Origin: Trileptium ribeirensis
Lineage: Eukaryota; Nematoda; Enoplea; Enoplida; Thoracostomopsidae
Direction: 5' to 3'
Assembly (NCBI GenBank): GCA_030248225.1
Contig: JASANE010019328.1
Coordinates: 29,154-93,153 of the forward strand
DNA length: 64,000 bases
Position numbers and translations under genes: made by a program
The notes under the pieces: model-generated
Told to the model about the DNA's origin: nothing
The model's input: the letters and a program-made list of their open reading frames with translations, nothing else
The model's database searches: none
Shown: one piece after another, positions 48,401 to 61,235 of the stretch
Position numbering within the stretch: position 1 is the first letter of the stretch
How the letters are laid out: each line of letters begins with the position of its first letter

Positions 48401-51400
48401 TTTCAATCCTTAGGACTTTTGTGTTTTCTATAATTTGAGCACCGCGTGCTTCGGCAAGTTGTTGATGCATCGAGTTTCCCATACCAGCATCTACTAAGCC
48501 ACATTCGGGATCATAAACAGCTAAAACATACGGATGATAATATGTATATTATTTGTGCAATGGTTTTTTGATATAGCAAGACCAATATTTTCTGTATTTA
48601 TTATAAACTCCACTGGATTTAAGTTTAGACTTAAAGAAAGGGGGTTCATTTGCTAAGAAATATACATTCTGGATTTGCAGTATTTCTGTTATTTGTTTGT
48701 GGTAATCATAATGGCTGCCGTCAGACCCATTCTAGAAGTATTTATACCGATCACTTGAAGCAGTTACCTGAAAAAAGGTGTTATATTCGTTCTATATTTC
48801 TAAAAAACTGGGAGGTATAGCACTTTTGAGTTGGTGCATAAATGCGTATTATTGACAAACAGAAGTTGTTATGGTGTTCGTTTCCACACGTTATCACGCT
48901 AATGAATATTATCACAGAGCTGTTTTTGTCTAAGCAACGTATAAAAGCCTGGCTTTCTTTTAACAATTTATGAAAAGTCCCAAGTAAATTGCGTTGAGAT
49001 AGAAGTCGTTTTAACACAGCACACGGTCTTTGTTGAGTCCAGCTTGGTGCAGGTTGTATAGAATCATATCGATCGGTAAAATATGTCGATCTTTAAGTAC
49101 ATTTAAGCTATATCGATACTGATAGTGGACACACATTACGACGAATAAAGATTTTTTACCTACGATAAATACAGAACTAGCTATATCATAAGGGCTTAAA
49201 CTTGTTTTATCACTTTTAAAGCAGAATGCAAAATGATTAGTTACTTTTGACTGTCCAGCAGTTTTGGTCCAAAGGCAATAGTGTTAATGTGTTGCAATGT
49301 TACCAACACTTGAATGTAAAAATCTTTTTTGACAGTTGTTGATTCAAATGGGGTTATTACAACATAACCGACCTATGTAAAAACATTCTATAATAGTGAC
49401 TCAATTTAGATATGGTTATCATAAAATAGCCGTCCAAATGAAAAAATCGATTATGAGTCGCTTCAGAAGAGTTTATTGCGCAACAGTCCAACTTGAGTGT
49501 TTCTTGCAAACGCTAAATAAAACTGTAGTATTTGTCAAATGTACTAGTGTTAATTTGCGCGGATTACTTATGCGCGAGTAAACTTAACGTGGCCCCACTA
49601 AACATCCTATTTTTTCGTAAGCGATATCGAGTCGCAAACCCTTGTGAGCTGAAAATAGGCTGAATTTTCGGTTTTTCACTAAACGGAAATTGGCAAAATC
49701 AAATTCAAGTGCCAGAAATCACACCTTGTGTTAGAAAAGAATTTCGGCGTTTTAAATTTGCAGAAATTCGGTTCCCTAAGCTTAATTATTTAGATTTGGA
49801 TTATTCAGTGTTTGCGAACAAATTTAATGTAATAGTGACGTCACAAGCAAATCCATCATGTAGTTAAGCTCTTGATGTTAGAGAACAAGCCGGTTTAATT
49901 CAATTTCGATAAAATTTCGTTCTCAAATATTTGGGTAATTTTACTTGAGTTTTCGCGAACACAAAATGGCTAGATTTCAATCGCGAACAGTGTGTTCGCG
50001 AACAACTTTACGCCGAATTTCAATTGACTAAAAGCGTTTCAAAACAATTTTAATACAAAACTACAAAATAGGATGGTTGGCGGATTCATTTTTAAGTTTA
50101 CTCGCGCATTACATGTTTTGGTTGATTTGCTTAAAAATCACCGAAGCTACTTAGTTGTGAAGTCTTTGAAACTAGATATTAAAAGGTTTCGGCTTGTCAA
50201 GTTATGTGGCTGCACACGCAGACAATATTGTTGTTACTGGCATATCAGAATTTTCCCGGTATACGTAATTCAAATGATCGGAGAATAAACATTACAAATA
50301 CTAAATTGCAGTGTACTTGGGAATATAGCACAAAGCCAAATATGCGTGTTGGAAACTCGGTACCACATTCAAAACAGTGTGCCATGACGGTTGTATCTGA
50401 TTTTATATTAAAAAATTATCAACAAAAATTATTAGAAATCTAACATTACAAATACTAAATTGCAGTGTACTTGGGAATATAGCACAAAGCCAAATATGCT
50501 TGTTGGAAACTCGGTACCACATTCAAAACAGTGTGCCATGACGGTTGTATCTGATTTTATATTAAAAAATTATCAACAAAAATTATTAGAAATCTAACAT
50601 TACAAATACTAAATTGCAGTGTACTTGGGAATATAGCACAAAGCCAAATATGCGTGTTGGAAACTCGGTACCACATTCAAAACAGTGTGCCATGACGGTT
50701 GTATCTGATTGTATATTAAAAAATTATCAACAAAAATTATTAGAAATCTAACATTACAAATACTAAATTGCAGTGTACTTGGTAATATAGCACAAAGCCA
50801 AATATGCGTGTTGGAAACTCGGTACCACATTCAAAACAGTGTGCCATGACGGTTGTATCTGATTGTATATTAAAAAATTATCAACAAAAATTATTAGAAA
50901 TCTAACATTACAAATACTAAATTGCAGTGTACTTGGGAATATAGCACAAAGCCAAATATGCGTGTTGGAAACTCGGTACCACATTCAAAACAGTGTGCCA
51001 TGACGGTTGTATCTGATTGTATATTAAAAAATTATCAACAAAAATTATTAGAAATCTAACATTACAAATACTAAATTGCAGTGTACTTGGGAATATAGCA
51101 CAAAGCCAAATATGCGTGTTGGAAACTCGGTACCACATTCAAAACAGTGTGCCATGACGGTTGTATCTGATTTTATATTAAAAAATTATCAACAAAAATT
51201 ATTAGAAATCTAAACGCACCCTTAGTGGAATCCGGAAATGTTATTGTAGGCCATCTTTTGCGTATATCTGCTCCATTCAATAGCTCGCACCTTAAAATAT
51301 CGTGTCTCAAAATGCTAGTTACTTCAAAAAGTTTGTATCATATGATATTATGAAACCAAAACCGCACAGGCTGAAGCGCAAAATTGTTTATACTTTGCCA

Positions 51401-54400
51401 CCTACACATGACGAAGAATGTGAAAAAGAAACTAGCTATATAAATTATAAGTTAGCAGCAGCTTCGTTATATTCCGTTCGCTTCGGTTTGGGGATTGGAC
51501 TTTTAAATCATTGCACAGTTGAAATTCTCTCGTATAACTTATATATCTATGTTTATAATATTGAAAACATTGTTTTTATTACATCTATTAATGGGCAAGC
51601 TCATCACCATTGCCTTGGAATTGTGTGACTCATATCGTGTCCGAATAATTAGTCTTTCAAAATATCCATAACGGTTAAACGTTAAATTTGTGGCAATGTA
51701 TAGCCAGTAAAACCAGCATCCATGCGCAAAGATCCCATTGTGCTCAAATTGCTTGAGCAGGATCGTAACATTTATCAATATATATCAATTTATATAAAAT
51801 TTTTCACATGAAGAACACAAATCACGGTCAAACCTTGTTCCCGTTTTAACCATACTGTTGTATACCGAAAGAATTGTTCCAATTTCACCACCTTCAGCTG
51901 TTGATAGGTAGAGGCCGCCTGTTCGATATACAAGCTGTACTCCTGATTCACGTTCCACAGCTTCCCATCTATAAGCAATAAGTTAAAGTGATGGCCTCCA
52001 AAATCAAAGTATTTCGGAATTATCGTAAAGACACACCTGATCATCTTGGTGCGTTGTTGCTTTGATCCATTTTGACCAGTGTATTAGATACGGTAATTTC
52101 AACTTGTTAACTTAAATTTCAGCTATTTTACTTAATAACTAGTGTGGACAAACTCTAAAAGTCATTATAATTTTGTCAATTTAAGATAAAACTGGTCAGA
52201 CAAAATATCGCGCTGAATTTTTCTATGATTAAAATCGATAAAATTGTAACGTTCCATATATAATTTGTGTGCTATTATGAAAAAATGTTGGTTTATTTGC
52301 CTCTTTGTTTATTTAGTTATTTAATAATTTCCAAGTATCACATACTCTAGTAGCTCAGTGTACAACTTGAGATATCATCAGGATGAGCGATATGCTCAAG
52401 GCTAGACTATGTTAATTATAAACGGAAACTCATGATCGTATGAAGTTCATATAGTAGTTGATGTTTGCTATATGGAAGTAACGGAATTTACTGATTACTG
52501 AGAGGACAAACATGCAAGTTACTATGTCCAGTAAAAAAAATTGGCATTATTCTTGTTGAATTATGCCTTTTCTCTGCAGAAGGACTTACATATAAGTATC
52601 TATTCACTGAATCCTTAGGTTTATCCAAAAATTTAAACCCAATTCGTTCAAGCATTGCTATCTTGCACGGGATAAACGCAAAATTCATACAGTTTTGGCT
52701 CCACAATTGCAGATTTCAGATTTATTACAGCATGAATGCACAGAAGAATTTGGTTGATACTGATACCATTTGTACCTATGTAATCTGTTGAGAATATACT
52801 GCAAATACTTCAATTGAATTTCAACAATAACTGTATTTCAAGCACCAGCTTAAGTGAAAACTTTGTGTCAGCTTTGGTATTAAGTCCTGCATAACACACA
52901 AGTACAATTATTTTCTTCTCATTAGCAAACATGAAAGCCTAGAATCCATTCTACAGCTCTAGTACACCTAAAATGTATGCACTTTTTGTGCCAAAATTTA
53001 ACATATACTCCCTGCTGCTGAGGTAACGACGTGTCAAAATTTGCGTAGAACCTATTCTACAGCTCTAGTACACCTAAAATTTATGCACTTTTTGTGCCAA
53101 AATTTAACATATACTCCCTGCTGCTGAGGTAACGACATGTCAAAATTTGCGTAGAACCTATTCTACAGCTCTAGCACAACTAAAATTTAAAGTACTTTTT
53201 GTGCCAAATTTAGCATATACCCCCTGCTGCTGAGGTAACGGCATCTCCCAAAATTTGTCAAGCACCTATTCTACAGCTCAAGCACAACTAAAATTTAAAG
53301 TACTTTTTGTGCTAAAATTTAGCATATACCCCCTGCTGCTGAGGTAACGACATCCCAAAATTTGCCTAGCACCTATTCTACAGCTCTAGCACAACTGAAA
53401 TTTAAAGTACTTTTTGTGCTAAAATTTAGCATATACCCCCTGCTGCTGAGGTAACGACATGCCAAAATTTACCTAGGACCTATTCTACAGCTTTAGAATA
53501 ACAAAAATTTAAAGTAATTTTTGTGCCAAAATTTAGCATATACCCCCTGCTGCTGAGGTAACGTCATGATAAAATTTGGAGTTTAGCAAACGCGAGTTTG
53601 CTATTTATTTTTTAATATTACATACATAAATACAAATCGTCAGCAAGTGGCTAAATTCTAACTACCGTCGTATGAGTATAACGTGCCGCACAAAGCATAA
53701 TTAACCACAAAATTATATATCTAACACCATAAAATACACAGTATTCCTGTAAACACAACTGGTATATATTTTAATGTTTTGACTCTTAGACTTCTATAAA
53801 ATCTCCGAGCCTATTTAAGTATATATTATTACAAAACCACTTAAATCTAGTTCTTTGTGGGATTTGGTAGCACTAATAGCCATTTGCATTGTGGTTAATT
53901 TTTGATCGAAGGATATGTTCTGTATCCACAAAGGTTATTTCCGTGGTAAAACTATTTCAATACTTGTAAATAGTACCTATATTTCTCAACGTACCGTATG
54001 ATGATTGAGCGATAAGTTTGGATTGAACTCAGCCTATCAAAATCACGCGGACGTTGTCCGTTATGGGTTCGAAGATATTAGTAGCTAGCAGCATTCAATC
54101 TATTTATTATTTTGTTCAGTTATACATGATTTACGACAAGAATAATTTATGAAAAGATAATCTTAGTTGCTATGGCTTAACATATTACTGAGTTTTGTTA
54201 AGAAATAACAAACGACAGACCAGTGCTCGACAGCATGCACCAGTTTCTATTTCCCACTTTGAAACGCTTCTAAATGTCAAAAATATTAAAGAGACTTGCT
54301 TTTACTTTGACTAAAGCTCGAACTTTAGGATTCAGTATTGTTCTGCAGCCTAGTTATTACAGTTTTAAGGGCATGATTTGTCCTATGAATATTAATTTAT

Positions 54401-57400
54401 TGATGTATTTTAGTGAAAGGCACTACATGCATCACATAACTTTAAGCTACCATTTCCATAAATTTAATATCAGCTCTGGGGTAAACGATACTCGTGTCAC
54501 CGGAAAGAACTGAAATTCGCTGAACTGTTGAACTAAATTTGCCACAAAAATGGGAATATCTGGTCCGACGGAAATATGATGAAAATGATACTACACAAGG
54601 TCCTAAGAGTATGTTATTATATCAAAAATGAGTGAGAACACCATATCTGCAATTTCGCACAAGAGGTACCGAAAATCCTGAATAGAACTGTTAACAGATT
54701 TCAATTTTTAATGATGATTCAGCAGTTTTCACTAGCTAATGTAACCTCCTGCAGTCAAATGTAAGGCCGCGTTCACAAAGAACCTAAGCATAATTGAACT
54801 AAACATCACTTTAGCAAAATTGGAATCCATTCCACACATACTCTTTTTGCAGATAAAGCTTACACAGTGCAAAATGGCCAGAAATTTATTTAACTGTGGG
54901 AATAACACAAGGTATAGATAGATTTATAAATAGGTTTCTACCAGTGGACACATCAAGAGAAACACCTTGAGCTAAGATGAAACCGATCCGGCCATTCATC
55001 ATTGAGTTATGATGATTAAAAGCTACACCAGGGTGTATTTGCACTAGTTATTTGATATTAATTAAATGATACAAGGCACTACAAGCTGTGGTAATTGGGA
55101 ATAACTACAGGTCTTTAGAGTTAAAATCACAACTGCGTGTTTACATTGAATAAATGGTTAACTTTGCAGAATCTTTACTCTCTACTTTCGGAGTATGTAA
55201 CTTCTTTCAGAGGAAGTAGAATAAAGTCGATGGCTCGGATTTGAAAAACAGTGTCTAATTTTCTTCTATGGTACAAATTTAATTAAATTTTTCTTTAATT
55301 GGTATATACCGGAAAAATTCACTGCAAGAAGTTAGAATTATATGTTGGAAGCATTCGTTATAATTTACATATTTGTCAGAATAATGTGTAATACCTCGGC
55401 TGCATAAAATCCAAATCAGCAACTGCAGTGTTAACGAATTTCCCATTTATGCTACATATTGTGAACAGATTTTTCTCCGCATTGTAACAAAACAACCAGC
55501 GCGTACTTTGAGTTAAAGAACCATAAACTCAGTCGGTCACTCCAACAAGTATGAAAATCAGATGAAATATTTAAAATTGTACTTATTTCTTTTCAGGAGT
55601 TTTGGTATTTCTTATTCTGACGGAACAGTGCTCCATGGCTACATTGTAGCACATAACAACGCTTCAAATTGATTAAAATTGCAAGGCATTTGATTTAATT
55701 TGATTTACCAGTCTTACGGTGTAATTTTAGTATTCTTCATATTATCATTGATCACATGACGTGCCTAAATATCGAATGACAGTGCGGTAATGCCGATAAA
55801 TCTTTGAGATTGAGACAACTTACGCTGTATAGGTGTGAGGAGTAAGCTTTGCGCATTCTTCTTGAGGATAGCTCATTCGTCTAAAGCACAAATAGGATTT
55901 ACACAGTAATATGTAAACAGCGTTCAATCGGGCTCTGAATGTTTCATTATACATCTAAGAATATTGAAAAAATCTTAGCTTTTAGCTTATGGTCATCTGA
56001 AAACATTCTGTACAGCATATGCACTTAATACATTGGTGTCGACAGGATGGTTGAGGGTTACACCTTATGGATTGGACCATCCGCTTACCACATATTAACC
56101 CTGAAACATCCGCACCCCCGTATAAAGATAAAATTAGGTCAAAATTGGCAAAAATGAAGGAGGTCCTCGGGTTATGGGAGAGGTCTAACTCCTCTGAAAA
56201 CCTCTCCCGCCGACCATCTACCCCGCTAACCCGACGGACCTTCGACACCTATGACTTGGTATATATTAGTTTTCCAAGTCACCTGAGCAGCGAAGATCAG
56301 CATATAAGCATATAAAAAAAACTGAAATATAAAGAGAATTGCGAAATGTAGTAAAAGCCTAAGGCAAATATTTGCAGGTGTTTCGCGGTGTGTAATCATA
56401 GATGCGCAAAATTATATAGCCAACTATATACAGGACTGTCGGAATTTTTATTTTGGTGTTTATATATATACCGATTTGTATCGTTACACTATTTACATAA
56501 ATATTTTGTTGCGAAATTTAAATTAGTTCTCTGGTTCGTCAACTTTTTGACATAGCAATTTTTGTTTATATATGGTCCAATTTAAGAAGTAAAAAGGAGG
56601 GGGATAAAATTTGCCTCAAAAGGGTCTTGATTGAGCCTGCAAAATTACTGAATGTATGTAATTTATGAGCACCCGCGAATATTAAAATTACTGGATAAAT
56701 AATTACTGTGTGTTACGACCAGTACCCAAAAAATTACTGGGTGGATCGAATTCAGCGGCAAGCAACACAACTTCAAATTTGTGGGTTCTATGTAACACCC
56801 ACAAATTTTATGATAATTTCTATGGGTAACTTTCGGTTTTAAAGTGGTTGATCTTTTACAAATCTTGTTTATGTGGCGCTTTATCAGTCTCATGCCGTGA
56901 CTAATTTGTATGTCGTGCAATTTTTACCCAACACAAGCCGGCGGCAGGGACTGAAAATAGCGTACACAAACTACAATAATATCTGGAAGCTGTTGCTCGG
57001 TCCCTTAATCAGCTTTACAACGCGAGCGAATAACATCGCATGTGCAATCAGTCAAATTGATTCAATATAACGCTTCACAATGTGCGCTGAGTTCATTTGG
57101 ACCTTGTGGGCACAAAACAGCTAGTTAACCGATAGGCTATTTTTAATTAATACATATTTTGTGTAATCAAAATTATTAGAGTTTGGAAAAACCAATATTC
57201 TGAGTCTCAAAATATAATTATATATGACGATTTTTCCCGCTTTTAACTGTAAAAATATCAATAATATATATTATTTAAACTGGGAGATATGTCATTTCGA
57301 ATGGCGGATATCATCTGAAAAATTCTTATGTGACGTTCTACGCAAGAAACAATCTATTTTCCCTACATGTGGTAGAACTACCAGAAATGCAGCGAACGGG

Positions 57401-59857
57401 TCTATGAATCTTATTAATTCATGGTTCCATTTCGAAGTAAAATTTTGCACCTACCTTTTCTCCGAACATCTCTCAATATATTTAATCGTCGTAAAGATAC
57501 TTGTTAATGATTAACATATTAGTCGTATATAGTTGGTATGTCAGGAATCGGTGAGCCATCGCCTAATTGTCCAACTTCCCATGACAATGTTAGGCGTGAC
57601 GCAAAGCTGGTTACGCTGACTCCCGGTTACCAGTATGCAATCTGCTCATACGCTTCCCTGATGTTTTAATTTATGCAGCAATGTCGCAATGAAAACAAAC
57701 GACAAATATTGATTGCATCAATGATGATATTATCATTACATAATTGTTTTAAACATTATTTACAATAGGCTGATGAAATCACATAATATCACGCAATAAC
57801 ATAAAGCGAATTTTATTTTATATACAGTAAACTTATAGCAATTACGACACAGATATTTATAACTAAAATTGGTGCTTACTAACGAACGGGATTATAATTT
57901 ACGAAAAAACACACATAAAAATATAGTGAAGAATAGAAACACATCTAGTTATATTTTTAATTGCTTGTTTCGCCCGTCTACTTTGGACAGTGGTTCAAAA
58001 TTTCTGAGACTACTTTTTAGGTGAGGCATACATTATTCGTGTGACAAGGATCGCAATTTTGTCTTCTTGGACCTGCCTTTAAATCGAAAACTTATTCTGT
58101 CATCTCCATTATAAGTGTTAATAAATAGTATTCGGCCAGAGAGATGCGAAGCAGTACCATTTTTGAAACAAATCTAGCGGATCAATCACGCAAATCTTTT
58201 TAATACACATACTGAGGACTTAAGTCATTAATGGCGATTGACATCAACTAACGCCAGCTCGGCATTGTGTTGAGTGAATTTATCTTGTTATGTACGTTTG
58301 CTGTTGTTTGTTCATTTGCGAGGTTCCTTAAGGATTTGAGTAACAGGTCCTTGACAGCGTAATGGTTTGCACAAACCGAGCTCACATTCACAATTGGGGT
58401 TCGATCCGTGGTATTGACATGCGTTTTCCAAGCACTGCACGGTACACAAATTAGTTCGGCCGTTAAAGGCTTTAATAGTGGCCAAGAAAGTTTAATATAC
58501 CCCAATTATTTTAATTCCAATTGACTGTTCAATGGCATTGCAAAATTATGAAGAATATAAAAACCTGCGGAAAATAATAAAATATTATTTTATTTCAAAA
58601 ATAAAGCACTTACATGATGCGTGATACATCTTGTGACCCGCCGTTGACATGGCCAAGTTTGAATTGTTCGATGCCAAGGATTTCTAAAATGATTCATATT
58701 TGCCTATTTTCAGCGAGACCGCCTAGCATTAAGTATACTTCTCTTAATTCCATGCAAAATTACACAAATAATATTTCTGAAGTCACAAGATGATAGAAGA
58801 AACGCATATATTAATCTATAGTAATTTTATAACATAAGACTTAAACTATAAAAATAGATTCGTTTATTCATTTGGCTGTTGCTTTAGAAAAATTCTAAAA
58901 CTAGCACGCCTGTGATATTACGTGCATTTTAGTGTATATACTTGATATTGCAGATCTGCTAATGTGCTTACTTAGCTTTAATTCCCACCTACCATGAGGA
59001 CTTTAGTACTGTGAACTCAAAAATATACGGAGCATTTGTTTCAGATTCACAGCGTTACAGAGAAGAATATGTGTAACTTATGCGGTAGGAAACATAGTTA
59101 CTTGTTGTGGCTTTTCTTACTGTTAGTTATGTACAGGCTAAACTAAGACGCCGATGATCCAAACAAATGTCCAACAATTTCTAAAACGTGTCTTGTGGTA
59201 CCTAATTTATGGGTGTTTTTATTACATAGCTAGCTGTATAATATCCTAAAATATTCAAGTATTTGTTTTGTTTACTTTTTGTTTTATAAATACCAATTTA
59301 AAGGCATATTTTCTGGGTAGTTAGGAATTTGCAAATTGAGGCGGCGGTATCTTTGTATGAGTATCGTGCTACAATCGAATGATATTTATCATCATAACAA
59401 AAAGTCTTGGTAAGTTTTATTTTCAAATTGTAACAAACAATTAGTTCTTTAGTACCCACACAATTTTGATTTATTACGCGGTATATATTCCAACCGCGAT
59501 GAAATTTGACGTAACGATGGTTCAAATCCGAAATCTGAATGAATTTCCGTTGTAAAACAGTTTGCCAGTTTTTGCACATCAAAAACACAAAACAAACAGC
59601 CGGTTAACGAAAATTGGCCGAACACTAGACAGGTACTGTCTCAGACTGAAGTCAAAGTTGGCTTAGACGTTTTAACTAAAGAAATGAAAACATTGGCTCA
59701 GCATTTGCTCTACGTACTGTAATATTGAACACAACAATTTATGAATGAACACATTAAATTTCTTACTTTTTCCCGGAGCATTCCGCGACAGCCAGTATAA
59801 CGTGCCACTGCCAACTCCACCAACACCCACGACAATATAATCGTATTTGGTCGACAT
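42487..59857 (-). CDS. PIPOX: Peroxisomal sarcosine / L-pipecolate oxidase-like flavoprotein, ten exons, complete
   Basis: Exons (minus order): 59857-59767, 58683-58614, 55880-55824, 51968-51834, 51290-51220, 48520-48378, 48237-48071, 46547-46361, 43436-43303, 42652-42487. All junctions are GT...AG, phases match throughout, and the sum is 1221 bases (406 codons plus TAG). This is close to the ~390 residues of vertebrate PIPOX. Residues 7-16 give the FAD-binding YIVVGVGGVG. Arg52/Arg55 lie in SRIIR; ELLNGADIRKRWP and TAGAW (205-209) are family landmarks. Cys318 in TCLYTMTRD sits where the family binds FAD covalently, and Lys352 ends GAGHAFK. The last three residues are Ser-Lys-Leu, a PTS1 peroxisome signal. 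The family oxidises sarcosine, pipecolate or proline-like secondary amines to imines with H2O2. Oddity: KVGVD at 270-274 has Asp where the bacterial enzyme's active-site His falls. Confidence 0.9.
44112..46066. mobile_element. Foldback-type element FB2, in intron 8 of the oxidase gene
   Basis: Same family as FB1. The left end has GTGCAGCTTGCACAGAGAG, then CACTGTACATTGTGGCAAAA, then ~31-base units AACTGCTACAGAAACTGT... to about 44450. The right end is the inverse: GTGACACAGTTTCTG-like units from about 45770, then TTTGCCACAACGCGCAGTAG and CTCTCTGTGAAAGCTGCA at 46066. Ends match between the two elements better than the interiors. Target-site duplications not recognised. Confidence 0.65.
44880..45560. 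repeat. Degenerate ~175-bp tandem repeat in the core of FB2
   Basis: Three related units share GAATGATTTGGTTGTTT, TTGCA-C-TATGAATATAAA and ATTTATTTGAACATATCTGT. They are well diverged from each other and unrelated to the 162-bp unit of FB1. Confidence 0.5.
46186..46252. repeat. Short ACTAACTAT-type simple repeat
   Basis: CTACTAACTATTTA-like words repeat across about 65 bases in oxidase intron 8, between FB2 and exon 8. Confidence 0.5.
50289..51212. repeat. Six exact-length tandem copies of a 154-bp minisatellite
   Basis: 924 bases = 6 x 154, starting ACATTACAAATACTAAATTG. Copies differ at only a few bases (for example GCGTG/GCTTG, GATTTT/GATTGT). The array lies in intron 5 of the oxidase gene and ends 8 bases from exon 5 (51220). 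The 73-codon ORFs on the minus strand are shadows of the repeat. Confidence 0.9.
52940..53575. repeat. Six copies of a 106-108-bp minisatellite
   Basis: Units carry CTATTCTACAGCTCTAG (52951, 53057, 53163, 53271, 53378, 53485) and CCCTGCTGCTGAGGTAACG. The array lies in intron 3 of the oxidase gene. It is more diverged than the 154-bp array. Confidence 0.85.
53576..55823. other. Rest of oxidase intron 3
   Basis: AT-rich, no exon or element recognised. A 79-codon plus-strand ORF at 54274 has no motif. Confidence 0.4.
56150..56215. repeat. GC-richer stretch with a 9-bp hairpin (GGGAGAGGT / ACCTCTCCC)
   Basis: TGGGAGAGGTCTAACTCCTC followed by TGAAAACCTCTCCCG gives a stem within a patch of higher GC in oxidase intron 2. 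Both strands are open across the patch. It may be a fragment of a dispersed element. Confidence 0.35.
56775..56808. repeat. Perfect 12-bp inverted repeat, 10-base loop
   Basis: AAATTTGTGGGT (56775-56786) and ACCCACAAATTT (56797-56808), in oxidase intron 2. Confidence 0.6.
58312..58491 (-). other. Small cysteine-rich open frame in oxidase intron 2
   Basis: A minus-strand frame open from about 58491 to TGA at 58312-58314 encodes CTVQCLENACQYHGSNPN, then CECELGLCKPLRC: seven Cys in 31 residues with a C-x-C-x4-C core like an EGF-type fold. An acceptor-like TTAAAG precedes it. It has no ATG and no clear family. It may be an exon remnant or chance. Confidence 0.25.
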
Positions 59858-60309
59858 AATACAAATACTGACTGAGCGCTATAAATAATTGCAATTTTGA
59901 TCGAACAGTATTGGGAATACATTTTTACAATGAGTATATTATGTACCAAGGAACAGATTTAGTCGGGAGCATGATAGAAGTTTGGTTCAATGAATATACC
60001 GCCTCATTCGCATCTATTATATTTTACGCAATGCATTTGTAATTTAAACACTGCGCGTGGCAGTCCACGAAAGTTGAGGGTACTCCGAATTGCACCGAGG
60101 TACCACGAATTTTACATGTGTCTTGCGGATGTCGTTCAAATTATCTTCGAAGAATTGGTTAAGCATTGATGGAACACGCTGACCAACTATGTATACTCGT
60201 GGACTCAAGCATGTATGTGCACAACCTCCGCGAAAACTAAAGTGACTAATACTAATGTAACTAAGTGTTGTTTCCAAATATTCGTATTGTAGTAGTAAAC
60301 AGTTAAATC
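59858..60309. promoter_or_regulatory. Presumed 5' flank of the oxidase gene
   Basis: The ~450 bases between the start codon and the upstream minisatellite must contain the 5' UTR and probably the core promoter of the minus-strand oxidase. No TATA box or initiator could be assigned with confidence. Confidence 0.3.
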
Positions 60310-61235
60310 ATATCAAGTTTCCCTTTATAATAGCGGCCTTAACATAATACGACAGGGCAAAAATTCGATGTCAGGTCGTGAGCCCTGGCCAAAGCTTTAT
60401 TTCAGAGTCAGGCTTAAGTTTCCCTTTATAATAGCGGCCTTAACATGAATACGACAGTTCAAATTTCGATGTCAGGTCGTGAGCTCTGGCCAAGGCTTAA
60501 TTTCAGATTCGGGCTTAAGTTTCCCTTAATAATAGCGGGATTTAACATGAATACGACAGCACAAACATTCGATGTCAGGTCGTGAGCCCTGGCAAAGGCT
60601 TAATTTCAGATTCAGGCTTAGTTTCCCTTTATAACAGCGGCCTTAACATGAATAAGAATGGGCAAAAATTCGATGTCAGGTCGTGAGCCCTGGCCAAAGC
60701 TTAATTTCAGACTCAGGCTTAAGTTTCCCTTTATAATAGCGGCCTTAATATGAATACGACAGTTCAAATTTCGTTGTCAGGTCGTGAGCTCTGGCCAAGG
60801 CTTAATTTCAGATTCAGGCTTAGTTTCCCTTTATAACAGCGGCCTTAACATGAATAAGAATGAGAAAAATTCGATGTCAGGTCGTGAGCCCTGGCCAAAG
60901 CTTAATTTCAGACTCAGGCTTAAGTTTCCCTTTATAATAGCGGCCTTAACATGAATACGACAGTTGAAATTTCGATGTCAGCTCGTGAGGCATGGCCAAG
61001 GCTTAATTTCAGACTCAGGCTTAAGTTTCCCTTTATAATAGCGGGATTTAACATGAATACGACAGCACAAACATTCGATGTCAGGTCGTGAGCCCTGGCA
61101 AAGGCTTAAGTTCAGATTCAGGCTTAGTTTCCCTTTATAACAGCGGCCTTAACATGAATAATATATGGCAAAATTTCGATGTCAGGTCGTGAGCCCTGGC
61201 CAAGGCTTAATTTCAGACTCAGGCTTAACCTATGC
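60310..61235. repeat. Nine copies of a ~101-bp minisatellite
   Basis: Units begin AGTTTCCCTTTATAATAGCG (60316, about 60418, 60518, 60620, 60722, 60822, 60923, 61024, 61126) and contain GATGTCAGGTCGTGAGC and GGCTTAATTTCAGA. Variants alternate (AATACGACAG against AATAAGAATG), suggesting a two- or three-unit higher-order pattern. It lies about 450 bp upstream of the oxidase start codon. Confidence 0.9.

Noticed and set aside
50609..51138. Three identical-looking 73-codon minus-strand ORFs
   Set aside because: They are one frame of the 154-bp minisatellite repeated; no independent coding evidence.
51302..51628. 108-codon plus-strand ORF
   Set aside because: It lies antisense in oxidase intron 4, has no recognisable motif and is AT-rich like the intron.
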